Source of the DNA: Escallonia rubra
Taxonomy: Eukaryota > Streptophyta > Magnoliopsida > Escalloniales > Escalloniaceae
Direction: 5' to 3'
Length of the DNA: 64,000 bases
Assembly (NCBI GenBank): GCA_033065855.1
Contig: JAVXUO010001693.1
Location: forward strand, 62,001-126,000
Shown here: piece after piece, positions 12,658 to 23,834 of the stretch
Layout: every line of letters begins with the position of its first letter
How positions within the stretch are numbered: position 1 is the stretch's first letter
Program-made: the position numbers and the translations under genes
The notes under the pieces: generated by a model
The model's database searches: none
The model's input: only the letters and a program-made list of their open reading frames with translations
Told to the model about the DNA's origin: nothing

Positions 12658-13596
12658 ATGGAATCCACTACCATCGCCACCCCAGGGACCACCAATCGCC
12701 GCCGTGGCGCCGCCGCCGCCACCAACAGCCACCAGAAGATCGTCGTCATCATGGGCGCCACGGGCTCCGGCAAGTCGAAGCTCTCCATCGACCTGTGCAC
12801 CAGGTTCTTCCCCCAGTCGGAAATCATCAACTCCGACAAAATGCAGTTCTACCGCGGCCTCGACATCACCACCAACAAGATCATGGTGCCGGAGCGGAAC
12901 GGCGTCGTCCACCACTTCCTCGGAGATTTCGATCCGACCCAGCCGGAGGTGACCCCGTCCGACTACCGGTCACTCGCCGGCTCCGCCATCTCCGACATTT
13001 CAGCTCGGAAGAGGCTGCCGGTTTTGGTGGGCGGGTCAAACTCGTTCATTTACGCCCTACTGGCGAAGCGGTTCGACCCGGAATCGGACGTGTTCAACGG
13101 GCCGGACCCGGACCCGGTATCATCGGAGCTCCGTTACAGCTGCTGCTTCATCTGGGTGGACGTCTCTTTGCCCGTGCTGAACTGGTATCTGGCGAAGCGG
13201 GTCGACGAGATGCTCGACTCGGGGATGCTGGAGGAGCTGGCGGAGTTCTACGACTCGGACGAGTTCGACTCGGTGATGGGTCGCGGCGGGCTGGGTCAGG
13301 CGATCGGGGTGCCCGAGTTGCGGAGGTACTTCAGCAAGGAGCTCGGGGGTGGTGGGCAGCGGGCGTACGAGGATGCGGTGGGGGCGATCAAGGAGAACAC
13401 GCGTCAGCTGGCGAGGAGGCAGGTGGAGAAGATCAAGCGGCTGAGGGAAGGCGGGTGGGACCTCAGGAGTGTGGACGCCACGGAGGCTTTCAGGGCGGTG
13501 ATGGGGGCGGAATCCGGCGGGCGGACGGCGGAGGTTTGGGAGAGGCAGGTGGTGGAACCAAGCGTGAAGATTGTGAAGCGGTTCTTGGATGAGTAG
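12658..13596 (+). CDS. IPT: Adenylate isopentenyltransferase, IPT1-like (cytokinin synthesis)
   Basis: This plant IPT transfers a dimethylallyl group to ATP or ADP, the first step of cytokinin synthesis. Counting from the chosen Met, residues 33-40 are the P-loop GATGSGKS. They are followed by the SEIINSDKMQFYRGLDITTN block (about 55-74), LPVLVGGSNSFIYALL (120-135), RYSCCFIWVDVSLPVL (about 159-174), AIGVPEL (215-221) and IKENTRQLARRQVEKIKRL (244-262). The C-terminal EPSVKIVKR phrase and the inserted RFDPE segment resemble Arabidopsis IPT1 more than IPT3 or IPT5, as I recall those sequences. The gene is intronless, as expected for the family. The 312-residue start is preferred because it has a good context (CCCCCATGG) and lies 100 bp after a TATA box. 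The frame is open upstream to an ATG at 12529, which would add 43 residues, so a longer plastid-targeted form cannot be excluded. Nearly every codon ends in G or C, unlike the AT-rich surroundings. Confidence 0.93.
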   Translation: MESTTIATPGTTNRRRGAAAATNSHQKIVVIMGATGSGKSKLSIDLCTRFFPQSEIINSDKMQFYRGLDITTNKIMVPERNGVVHHFLGDFDPTQPEVTPSDYRSLAGSAISDISARKRLPVLVGGSNSFIYALLAKRFDPESDVFNGPDPDPVSSELRYSCCFIWVDVSLPVLNWYLAKRVDEMLDSGMLEELAEFYDSDEFDSVMGRGGLGQAIGVPELRRYFSKELGGGGQRAYEDAVGAIKENTRQLARRQVEKIKRLREGGWDLRSVDATEAFRAVMGAESGGRTAEVWERQVVEPSVKIVKRFLDE

Positions 13597-15102
13597 GTTT
13601 TACAGCTATTTCCAGCTCAAATCTTCTCTCTCTAGTCTGTTATGTATTACATGGGTTGATGTTGGTGCTGGTGCTGGTGCAGCCACAGCCAGATGGAGAG
13701 AGAAGTGACCAATTTTGGAGCTAATATATAGGTCGCCTTACGACATTTGGTGGCGTTTTTGAGGTCGAGACAGATAGAGAAGAAGGGAAATCTTCTTCAA
13801 AGGGAGCACTTTTGTTCCATATTTTATACATTTCGCTTTCAGATTTAGTGGCAAATTCAACTTCTTTTCCTTTTTGAGTATTGGTCTTGTGAAAATGGAT
13901 TTCAAGTTTAAGAGGAGACCAAATGCCAAATCCCAACCCCAGACACACACAGATAGTGTGTGTGTGTGTACAAAGTTTGCCTTTTTGAAGGGTTGAGCCA
14001 AAAGGCAACCGCGAAAGGCCCTTGTTTTTTGTTTGGAAATACGTGCAAACTTTCAATTTTGGTTCCGTCGTTTCTCTTCCATTAGTTTAAGCATAATAAG
14101 TGGCATTTCTTTGATCAAGTGATATTCAGTATTCACATTCTTGTAAAGCTATTGTGTTTCGTTTGATAAATTTAAAAAAAGGTTGGGGAGAGAGACCGCG
14201 AGAGTGACGTTCCTGTCAACATTGTGTGAAGGTCCTAAAACGTGAACCAGACACAAATGTTAATTCATGTTAGATCACCAGACTAAAACATGCTTTATCT
14301 GACCGTAGTATAAACGACTCTCTTTGACGAGGAGAACAATCATTCCACCGTCACTCCCAAGGTAGCTATTGCACTTTACAAAGAATATCAGTGACTTGTG
14401 TGCGTTTTCCCAAAGAAAATAAAAGCAATATAACGGTCGAAACTATTACAAAACTTTGAATTGTTCTTCTTCTCGTGTTTTGTTGACATGTGGAGAAAGT
14501 GGAACAATTTTTCTAAGTATAGAATGAATTGAAATTCTTAAGTTAAATACTGAATTTTCTTGCGAGAAGTATGCAAATGGTGGTCCTTAGTTGTAGATTT
14601 TTCCAAGATTGTTTGCTTTGTGAAGAGACTGGGGGAGGATACCTTTTTTTTTTTGGTTTAAATGGGGGAGGATACCTTATTATCATACTTACACCATGAA
14701 AAGGCTATTCCCCTCTCTTGTAGATATCACTTTAATTGCACCCATTAGACTAGGAGAATGACACCTTGTCCATTCAGTCGTATCTGACTGCAATTGTTAG
14801 TGGTGAATTTGAAGTCAAGGAGTGATGGGAGATCATTCATTCCAGATAATCATGGCCAGAACCAATCCAAGAAGAAATGAAGGGCAAGATTATTCTCAGT
14901 ACCCTTGCCACTGGGCGATTGATATTTCTCAGATAATATTTGACTTTTATCCCCAAAAAAAAATTGATATTTGTAAAGACCACCAGAAAGCTGGGACAGA
15001 AGAGAGAATGTGAGGGATCCAAATCCCATTAACAACACAAGAGTAGAAGCAAGAAAATCTTTTTTAACAACAATACGATCGAAGACTAAGACGAACTCAA
15101 GA
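13597..15102. other. Intergenic, includes IPT 3' region
   Basis: No gene. A GTGCTGGTGCTGGTGC-type tract near 13663-13680 follows the IPT stop. A 16-bp direct repeat (TGGGGGAGGATACCTT) brackets a T run and a few bases at about 14631-14678. Confidence 0.5.
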
Positions 15103-15225
15103 CACTACAAGAAAAATGGGCTGAGGCTACGCTTATTTTATGACACTTTATAAAAACATCATAAGCGAGCTTTACTTTGCGACACTTCAAGAACTTCTAG
15201 AAGTGACATTTCTTGAATGTGATTA
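15103..15225. mobile_element. Isolated CACTA-type terminus
   Basis: CACTACAAGAAAAATGGGCT begins at 15103 and is the canonical terminal sequence of plant CACTA (En/Spm) transposons. It is followed by subterminal GACACTT and GCGACACTTC motifs. I found no matching right terminus nearby. Degenerate ACAATAG and GTGACAA motifs at 17460-17570 may be eroded remains of one. It is probably a truncated element. Confidence 0.5.
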
Positions 15226-18200
15226 CTATATATATATGCTTGTTGGGAAGAAGAAGAAGAAGAAGAAAGAGCAGCTCAGCTCAATGCACGGGTATAATTG
15301 GTTACTAACAAGGCAGGCAAACAGATGCTACTATAAAGCATTTTAGGAAGATATGGCAAATCTGACTTAAACCTTTGTTAAATGATCTCTCCTAATAAGT
15401 GTGATCAAAATCTTTCTTATGGTACTGCTTTCTTCCATTTATCATGATCCGATAAGATTAAAAGATATCCTTGATGAATTAATAAATAGATCAATCTATA
15501 TCCAACCAAACATGGGTAAGCTATAAAGTCATACGAGTAAGATCTTCGTGTCCTCAAAATCCTTTGGGATGATAAGAAATAAATGAGAAACTCTTTTGCT
15601 AAAAGTTTCATTTTGGATCGCCATGAAACATAAATACATGTAGATTTGCATGGTAATATTGTTGCACACCACTTTTCATAGGCGTAGTTTTGCATTTACA
15701 GTTTCGCGATTTTAGAAAATAGTGCAACACGTGATGCATGATGTACAATCATCCCGTTTCGCACTCTCTTCCAACTTATCTGTGTTGGTTACAGTTTCGC
15801 TGTCCTAATTACCTACATTAATTTTTGTGCAGTTTATGACTCCAAGATTTAAGTTTTCACTGTCAAAATGCCACCAAGAGTAAACATAGCCATTAAGGCA
15901 TAGCTTGAGCCATGCAGGGCCTATGAAAACTTCAAGTCTTCAACTAATCGCTTGCATTTCATGCATCGCAACTTGATTGCCCACGAAAACAAATAAGTAC
16001 GCTGCTTTAACAATAATAGCAACACTGCTATCAAAAGTTGGCCCTGTCTGGACAATTGTCACACTGCCAAAAATGGTTCCGCAGGGACCAACAATCTGCG
16101 TCCAAGGTTATGAAACTTACAGAAGCTTCAACGGTCACTCTCTATGAACTCCAAGAGAAAGTTTTTGAGACTCAAAATTTCTTGTACTTGAGTTGGCAAG
16201 GAGGGGACCTAACTACAAGAGAGGGGAAGGTCTCTATCAAATTCATCCAAAAGACCAAGATGTCTATGCTTCTCGTTTTCTGTTACTTATATCCATTTTT
16301 GGGTGATTGATCAACACTTTCTTTTAAAAAGGGGAGCTATGGCGCATAAGGGTCTGTGATCTATTGGGTCCCAAATCCCGATGATAGACAGGACCTACAG
16401 GTATGTATAACCCTCATCCAGCTCATTTCATGGGAATTGGATAGAGACTTCGTAATTTAGAGATGGGCATCCTGCATTTGAGATGATAGATCTCAACCAC
16501 CTTTAGTGAAACAATTTTGCAACAAAGGTTGTACCAATTTGCAGTAATCTTGCCTCTTAAAATAAGAAATTATCGCTTAGTATATCAAGCGGAACTCCTA
16601 GCAATGCTTCTGACACCGAAAAAAAGTTTCCAACGGTCTGCCACAACTCGAATTTTTGCATATATTCTGTCGTAAAGATTTGGTATATGCCAAGATGGTT
16701 TCAATGGATATGACAGGATATTTTTGTCCCGTAACTCTTCATTGGCCATAATCTTGAAAATGCTTGTCCTTACAATCGACCAACTGGTTCTCTGAGTCCC
16801 AACTCCCCAGTCTAATGCGAGAACTAGTGAAGTGGCCCTATAGAAGTGTTTACTAGTTAGTATGAATGTAATCGTTCTGTCTTCGTACGCATCAAGAGTC
16901 ATTAACATACAAAATGGTGATTTCACGCAAGAAGAAGAAACTAGACACTGTGAAAGGAACTCCTAAGACCCTCTCAACCAAAAGAAATCCCAAGTGGAAG
17001 TTCATAGCTTCACCAAATGAACAAGCTCAAGTAAGTCACGGGTGACAATCATGCTATTTTCCATCTTCTTAAGTGGAGTGGAGAACTATACCTGTTGAGA
17101 TAGATAGGATCGGTTGAATGCCTAATTAGAATTTACAAAGGTCAGAGTGCAAATTGTGACTTATTTAGCATAGTAAACGCAACTCCAGATGGAACATTGA
17201 GTAATCAAAGGGTTGTTAAGAAAGGCGCCTTGCTTTTACAAGTTTTTGGTCAAAGAATACTGTAACTCCACATGCAATAGCTACGCATGAGTAAATTGTA
17301 CAATGTTCATCTAGAACACTCGATATTAACTCGTGACCCTAGTGGTCATTGTCAGACTTTGAAACTGTAATTCCTCGTACAGATTTATGCATGATTATAC
17401 CACATACCTAAATATTATCCATAACTTGTGACGATATAAACAATAGGTTGTTGGTATCGCACAAAAAGTGTTGTCATAGCAGCTACGGTAATAAAAAATC
17501 TAATATGTACGACAATAGCGCGAATAATCATATATATGTGACAATAGTACCGGCGTGACAACCCTTTTTTTAACATTAACATTAGCTGGTGGGCTAGAAA
17601 GGCATGCAGCTAAAAAAATCATAGTTTGCACCTAGGTTAACCAAAAACCATGAGATGGCCCATAGCCACATGCTGGTTAATTCTGTCTGAAGCTTCCCTA
17701 AGAATGTTTTGGGTTTTCATTACTCTTATTAAACAAGTAAGGAAATGATGAGAGAAGAATGGGAGATCCGAGGGAGTGAAAAGAGTGAAAGACAAAAGTA
17801 TTGAAAAGAGAGTGGGAGTGTTTTGGAAGCATTTTCTCACGTACTAGTTACACATAAAATATTTGGGAACAGCACTCTGATCAATTGAATCAGCACCAGG
17901 ACATGATGGTCTTGGGGAGAATCGAGAGACAGGCACCTCCGTTTGCCTCTCTGCGCGGCCATGACTAGGAATTAGCAGCGAGTCAGTTGGCGTGCGGGGT
18001 GCGCATGATCCTATATAGCCCATGCCAGCCTTGTGCTTCATACTATATATTTTGTACTGCACAAGACAATGCAGGTCTTGGTCACGGTCCTTGTTCCCAG
18101 ACCATAATAGTACCTACCAGTGGCTTATGTCTCGCATAGGCTGCTGTGACCATAGTTTACAAAGCACAATGAGGGATGTGGGGTTTAATGCATGCTCGAT

Positions 18201-19378
18201 GTATTCTTTAATTGAATCCTCTAAACTCAGCAAGCTCGAGCCACTCCCTTTGACCAGAATTTGTGGACCAACAGTTTTGTGCTCTAAAAACATTATGCTA
18301 GCTCGAGCTAAAGTTAATTAACTTGGGTCTTTACTTGCATGTTTATCCTCGTGCCTTCACTAGTTTTCTTCATCTTGTCTTTTCACGTGTATGTAAGTCA
18401 AAAAGTTTTTGTTTTATTACAAGTGTTTCTACTCTTCTTTTCTTCTCTCGGATACGCAAATCAAAAGTTTTTTGTTTTGTTGAACTCCTAGAGACGGTTC
18501 AAGCCGTAAAGATTGTAGAATATATCCTTGAGGTCAGTAGTTTGAGTCTCCTTGAAGCAACGCCGCCACATTTATATAATGACAATGAATAATAAATTGA
18601 CCTTTTTCACGAAAGTTGTTTGTTTCCGTGATCATTTGAGAGTTACGGTGATTATATAAGAATCTAATCTTGATCAATATTTCAGCACGTAGATTTAGAA
18701 CTTTTTTTGAGATAAATAGTTGAAATAAACTTTTTGGAGTTAAACATACGACGTAGATTTTCGAGAGTAGCAGCTCCAAACTTTAGAAAAGGACATTGGG
18801 GGTTAGATTGATGGCATATTATATAAATTTTGGACCCGAGTAATGGTCAATTTGAATGATGTCCCTCACATATGGGTGGGAGCCGAGGTTTGTGGACGGT
18901 CCGAATCGTTTCACGTTTATTTTAATTTCACCGCATTTCTTCTTAACAAGCTTTGCAAGTTCAGAATGGCAAAGTCGTGCTTCTTGACAAACTTATTTGT
19001 CGCTAATAAGTGCTATAAATATAACATATTTAGCAACACGTAATTGTCGACAAGACAAGCACATATACATTCATCATTCCATTTTAAAGGCGATAACAAC
19101 AATAATCTCTACTGGCTATTAGCTTTCACTTAAATCTCAGGCACTCGAGATATAAGCTGAATTTACTCGACTTACATCAGGGCCAAAACTTATTGTGCCT
19201 AAAATCCAGCCCAAGTGGAGCCTGAGTTCAAGATTTGGCAGGCCGCCAGCTACCAGGCATTCGGACCCACAGACTAAAATCATGGATCTCCTGGGCTACG
19301 CTCACATCGGTTGGGCTTCTTCCTACAAAATGGTATGGATCCAACCTTCACCTGATTAAGATAACCCATCCATAAATT
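15226..19378. other. Intergenic, no gene seen
   Basis: AT-rich, with short frames only. The minus-strand frame at 16585-16926 (113 residues) shows no family I recognise. A stretch near 18487-18560 has a tRNA-gene B-box-like AGTTTGAGTCTCC and may be a SINE scrap, too weak to call. Confidence 0.4.
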
Positions 19379-19390
19379 AAAGACTTGCGT

Positions 19391-19603
19391 AGTCTTTAAT
19401 TTTTTGGAATTTTTTGAAATTCAGTAGATTTGTAAATAGTCTTGTCCATAACCTAGCTTAATGGGCTGATGATTCCAACTTTTTTGGCTTGGTTCCTCCC
19501 TCATCCTTTTCCCATCTTTTGTCTTTGGATGAATCTGTGAACCAAGTTTCTGTTCTTGTAACCCTTTAATGTATTGACTTGCTCAGAAAAAAAAGAAAAA
19601 AAA
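19391..19603 (+). mobile_element. 5'-truncated retroposon with poly(A) and 12-bp TSD
   Basis: The segment ends in an A-rich tail (19587-19603) after a 3'-UTR-like sequence (CCTCCCTCATCC, then TTTAATGTATTGACTTGCTC), which resembles plant LINE 3' ends. It is flanked by direct repeats AAAGACTTGCGT (19379-19390) and AAAGACTTGCAT (19604-19615), 11 of 12 identical. This is the signature of target-primed reverse transcription. No coding sequence is left in the 213-bp insert, so LINE versus processed transcript is unresolved. Confidence 0.65.
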
Positions 19604-20594
19604 AAAGACTTGCATCATCAAATCAAAGTTCAAATGAAAGCCTCCTTTCAAATTAAAACTTCTCAAAGTATTTGCCCAGGTTACATAATCAGGGTTGCCC
19701 ATAGCCTTTTCTCTAGGTTACCTCAGTATTTCGCTCACTATAAATTCGAACCTGTGACCTTGCAAACTTCTCAAATTTATAGAAGAACGCACATTCCAAT
19801 TATTTCGAAATGGGCATTCCGAGGCTTGATCTGAATCGTACAAACTGAGTAATGGACCTGTGCTTTTATATTCCGGTTAATGTACAAGGGGTGACAAGTG
19901 TAGGCCATGACCGTACCAAAAAAAAAATTAAAAATTAAAAATTTAATAGTGAATTACTTTATTTTCTTGTACAATTTACCATAAGTAAAGTCTTTGTCTC
20001 GCAAATCAGTATTAATGCATTTATTCTTCCCTGAATGAATCGAGCATGCATCCATCCGAATCATCACCTAATTTGACTTACCAAATATATTTGGAAAGAA
20101 AAACTTTTTTTTTTTTTTTCACAAATATATCTTGACCCTCTCAAAAATAAGATTCTAGATCCGCCCCTTTCATTTGCGAAGCTGTATTCCGCTAGCGTGC
20201 CAACTAAAAGTTGACAAAAGCTAAAGTTCCACTTCAGGCCAAACTTTGACAGCGAAGTTTAAAAACCTGCTCCTTCGGGAAAAACTTGGACTTTCCCCCT
20301 TTTGGGTAAGAACACCCATACGGATATTCTTGAGGAAAAACCTGCTCAGGAAACTTCCGCCTTGTCCAATTTTGAAACAAGTAATGTTGAACATTTTTCA
20401 TTCGACTGGCGGGAAGGAGTAGCGAGTGCTACAATAACTGCAAAATAAGCAATTATCAACAGACTTTTATTTTGGAAAAACTCATATTTGCTTTGGCCAG
20501 AGGCGGTGCCAACTGGGAAAGAGTTGGAAGTGGGCACGTTCCCCTGCTGCTCCTTGAAGTTTTATTTTATTTTACGTTGTTAGAGTTCTATTTT

Positions 20595-21387
20595 TAATTA
20601 GAATTTTATTTTATTAAGTAGACTTGCGTAATGTGTACGTTTTGGAGCTACTATCAAATCTGTACATTAAAGTATCGATAAAGGCTGACTGAAGGTGGAA
20701 TTCCTAAAAAATCTAAGGGTATGATTGTCTTCTATGAAACAATGTTCATAAAACAAATTCATATGACCATCTTTTCTAGTTGATTGGTCCATGTCATCAA
20801 AATAGGATGACGTGGAATAAAACTTAGTGAAAACACACACACACACACACAAACATCTCATTTTACACACACACACACACCAACCCCCACGCGCGCGCGT
20901 GCACGCACACACACACACACGCGCACCTTATTTCACACAGTAACACTCCTCCTCCCCCCTCCCCCCCTTCTCGCGGGTTTCACACACATGAGTGCACTCA
21001 TACAGAGAGTAAGATACGCACACACCTCCACCCACCACACCCCCACACACACACTGTTTCATCACACACACCCGCTTCACACGCAAACACACAGCACAGT
21101 AACACACAAACACACAGTAGCACACACATAGAAACATACACTAACACACCTCACCCACATCATAATTTTTGTAATTAATACAGTCATACCGCTAGATTTT
21201 TTAACGGATTCTATCGCCTATTAGCCTTCAGAATGATTTGGTTAAAAAATGGTACTTTAGGTACTCATTTGGTACTTTTGAAAAGTTGAATCTTGTATCG
21301 AGGTAATACTTTAGAATACAAATTTCGAATTAGCTCCAAAACTTACACAATATGCAAGAGCACTTAATAAAATAAAACTCTAATAAT
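20595..21387. repeat. Long imperfect inverted repeat around a CA-rich core
   Basis: The left arm (about 20595-20735) and the complement of the right arm (about 21175-21387) share, in order, TTTTATTTTATTAAGT, CTTGC, a 5-bp variable spot, TGTGTA, GTTTTGGAGCTA, then TAAAGTAT and TAAAAAATCTA.  GGTATGA closes the match. The core at 20829-21145 is dominated by CACACA and GCGCGC runs. It could be a foldback or MITE-type element or a local inverted duplication. No target duplication was identified. Confidence 0.6.
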
Positions 21388-23090
21388 TAAATCTCAAGCT
21401 GTCAAAAAAATGAGCCTAATATTAAAGCCCTCTAGTGGGCATGCAGAGACCATTCAAAGAAAGAGAGGTAAATATTAAATAAGATACCGGGGAAGACTTG
21501 AAGATTGACTTCTTGAAGGTCCGGTGATGTCTGGGGTTGCATACGAATCAAATAAGCCTATGCATTTTAAATTTAATTTTTTTTTTTTGGTAATTTTAGG
21601 TTGAAATGGATGACTTTTCAATTAGAAAATAATTAGTCAATTAATTGAAATCATAACAATACAATATTTAAAAACAAGGACTTCATGCTCATGTTCATGT
21701 TCATTCGCGATTTAAAAAATACGGATTGACCAGAAACTTCTGCTTCAAAATAGTACCAAGATTATAGGGCCTTACCCTTAGTGAAAAATACATAATAAAA
21801 GTAAAACCAAATCACTCATTTGCTGCTGACTGCTAGCGTGAGTGCGACTTTTTGACTATTCAACTACTTCGCTTGTTAGTAATTCGGCTCGCTGATCAGC
21901 TGCAGCACAGCCCAAGTTTGCGGCTTAGTAATAAATACTAGTATTTCATGGTTTAAGCGAATTTATAATTGAGAATAGCGTGACTGAAAAAGTAAACAGT
22001 AGAAAAAGTAAACAGTAAAATGATATTTCTCGGTAGTGAAAATGAGGACATAAGCGTGGACATGACTCTCTTACAAAACTTGGCAAATACTCGATACCAT
22101 CCAAAGCAATTTCATCCGAGAAATAAAGAACTAAAAAGCTTTTAATATTTTCAAGTGTGTTGAAAAGGCTTATTACACAAGAAAGTGTATGCCATTTCTA
22201 ACTTGAGCACTTTAGAGATAGCCTACTGCATCCTTCCCTCAAGTGCACTTTTAGGAGAACGGTTTACCTTCTTCTGAGAAGATTTTATTCCTTAGATGTT
22301 TAATTTCACTCTTTTTGCTTTCAAAAAAGGTTGTCATAAAAAAGGAAACTATGTCTGAGCAAAGCACACAAACTCAATCTCTAAACTAATTCACTGTATG
22401 TATCCAAAAAACAAAAAAAAGAGGACACTATTATATAGTCAAACGTGTCGACAAGCTCCAATTGCACGCGGTTTCAAAAAGTGCATTCATAATCGTCAAT
22501 ACAACAAAAAATTGGCCCCCCTGTATATAAGGATCCTATACGGTAAGCATTTTAGTGCAAAAATTGCCACATAATGTGTTTTGTGGTAATGCAAAAATTT
22601 ATAATGACAATCCTTATTATCAAGATACATTATCTAACGAGATTTTTCTTATCATAACAGGATTTTGTACTGAATTTAAGAACAGAACTGATTCAAAATG
22701 TACTATTACTATGATATTACATAGATCAATCTGTTTGAATATCAAAAAATCATAGCAAAGGGTCCTAGTATCTAGCTAATCCTCGTACAAAAAGCAGAAC
22801 CTAACAAAGCTTCTATTTTTGGTTGAGAATTAATTAAGCATGTTGTGCTGGATATATTCCCTCAAGTGTAGTTAATTAAAGCCAGCCGCCCTCTCCCTTG
22901 GCAGCCCAGCCGACAGATTACATAAACATTACTCCATACATACATTAGAAAAAACAAACGTCAATACCGTCTCACAATTGCTTCCCGGCGAAACCCAAAA
23001 TTTCAACCCCAAAATGTCAACGGTCAGAATTGTTGGCTCTCCAAACCCCAAACAATACAAACCCTATTTTTTTTAACAACCACCTTCCTT
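21388..23090. other. Intergenic, no gene seen
   Basis: AT-rich, with a few short frames lacking homology. A small duplication, AAAAAGTAAACAGTA twice, occurs near 21987-22018. The last few hundred bases are presumably the promoter of the VQ gene. Confidence 0.45.
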
Positions 23091-23097
23091 TTATATC
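23091..23097 (+). promoter_or_regulatory. Candidate TATA box of the VQ gene
   Basis: CTTTTATATCTAG lies about 160 bp before the preferred ATG. It is followed by a CT-rich leader (TCTCCTCCCTCTCTTCTCTCC), as is common in plant promoters. Confidence 0.4.
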
Positions 23098-23252
23098 TAG
23101 CTCTATCTCCTCCCTCTCTTCTCTCCTCCATAACAAACGAATCATTCTCTCGATCTGTTCTCGATCTACATCCATATAAATTCACCCAAATCCTCTCCTT
23201 CTAATCTGGCTTGTTTCCGATCTCCCTTGTTCCCATTGATCGATCTTCAGCC

Positions 23253-23834
23253 ATGAGCCCTCGTCCAATGTTCGATGACAATGAGCAGCTGCAAGGCAGA
23301 ATAAGGGTGATCAACGGCCCACGCCCATCTCCCCTGAATATCAGCAGGCTCTCAAGCACCCCCAAGAAGCCAAACCGGAAGGCAGACCGTGGGAAGCCGG
23401 TGATCATCTACGCCAAGTCCCCGAAGATCATCCACGCGCAGGCTCGCGATTTCATGTCCCTGGTTCAGAAGCTGACCGGCATGTCGTCACGCTCTGGCAG
23501 TAACGAAACCGGGCGTAGTGAACGCGAAAGCAAAGAGGAGGGCAGTTCCTTGGAAGGGAACAACGGCAACAGCGAGTCGTCTTCGGGTGTTACGGACGAG
23601 AAACAACACGGCGGTGGCGGTGGCGGAGGAAAGGAAACTACGTCGTCTTCGGTTTCTCCTATGTTTAGAGCGCATAACTCGTTCTTGGCTGATATCCCGC
23701 TTTTCACGCCGAATTCGAGCGATTTCTTCTCCTCGCCGCGGCCGCTGTTTAGATACTCGGACATGGCAACCCTGTCGCCAAACATGGCGTCGCCTTCTTT
23801 CATGGAGGTGATGAAAGGACTTCATGAATATTGA
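23253..23834 (+). CDS. VQ-motif protein
   Basis: VQ proteins are plant-specific nuclear cofactors that bind WRKY transcription factors and are often MAP-kinase substrates in defence and growth. The defining FxxxVQxLTG motif is FMSLVQKLTG at residues 67-76. It is preceded by a basic PKKPNRKADRGKPVIIYA segment and by the PLNISRLSS phrase seen in the MKS1/VQ20-type subgroup, as I recall it. The rest is low complexity: a Ser-rich region, a glycine run, a DIPLFTPN phrase (a possible TP phosphosite) and a short C-terminal SFMEVMKGLHEY. The protein has 193 residues and no introns, both normal for the family. I chose the ATG at 23253 (MSPRPMF) over one 42 bp upstream because conserved-looking residues begin there. 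The exact VQ number cannot be given. Confidence 0.9.
   Translation: MSPRPMFDDNEQLQGRIRVINGPRPSPLNISRLSSTPKKPNRKADRGKPVIIYAKSPKIIHAQARDFMSLVQKLTGMSSRSGSNETGRSERESKEEGSSLEGNNGNSESSSGVTDEKQHGGGGGGGKETTSSSVSPMFRAHNSFLADIPLFTPNSSDFFSSPRPLFRYSDMATLSPNMASPSFMEVMKGLHEY

Noticed and set aside
12622-13592. Long alternative frames on both strands inside the IPT gene
   Set aside because: Shadows caused by the high GC content of the real coding frame; rich in His, Arg and Gly without motifs.
16585-16926. 113-residue minus-strand frame as a gene
   Set aside because: No recognised family, no promoter or codon-bias support, and isolated in intergenic DNA.
20667-21137. Cysteine/valine-rich minus-strand frames
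   Set aside because: Direct translation of CACACA and GCGCGC simple repeats.
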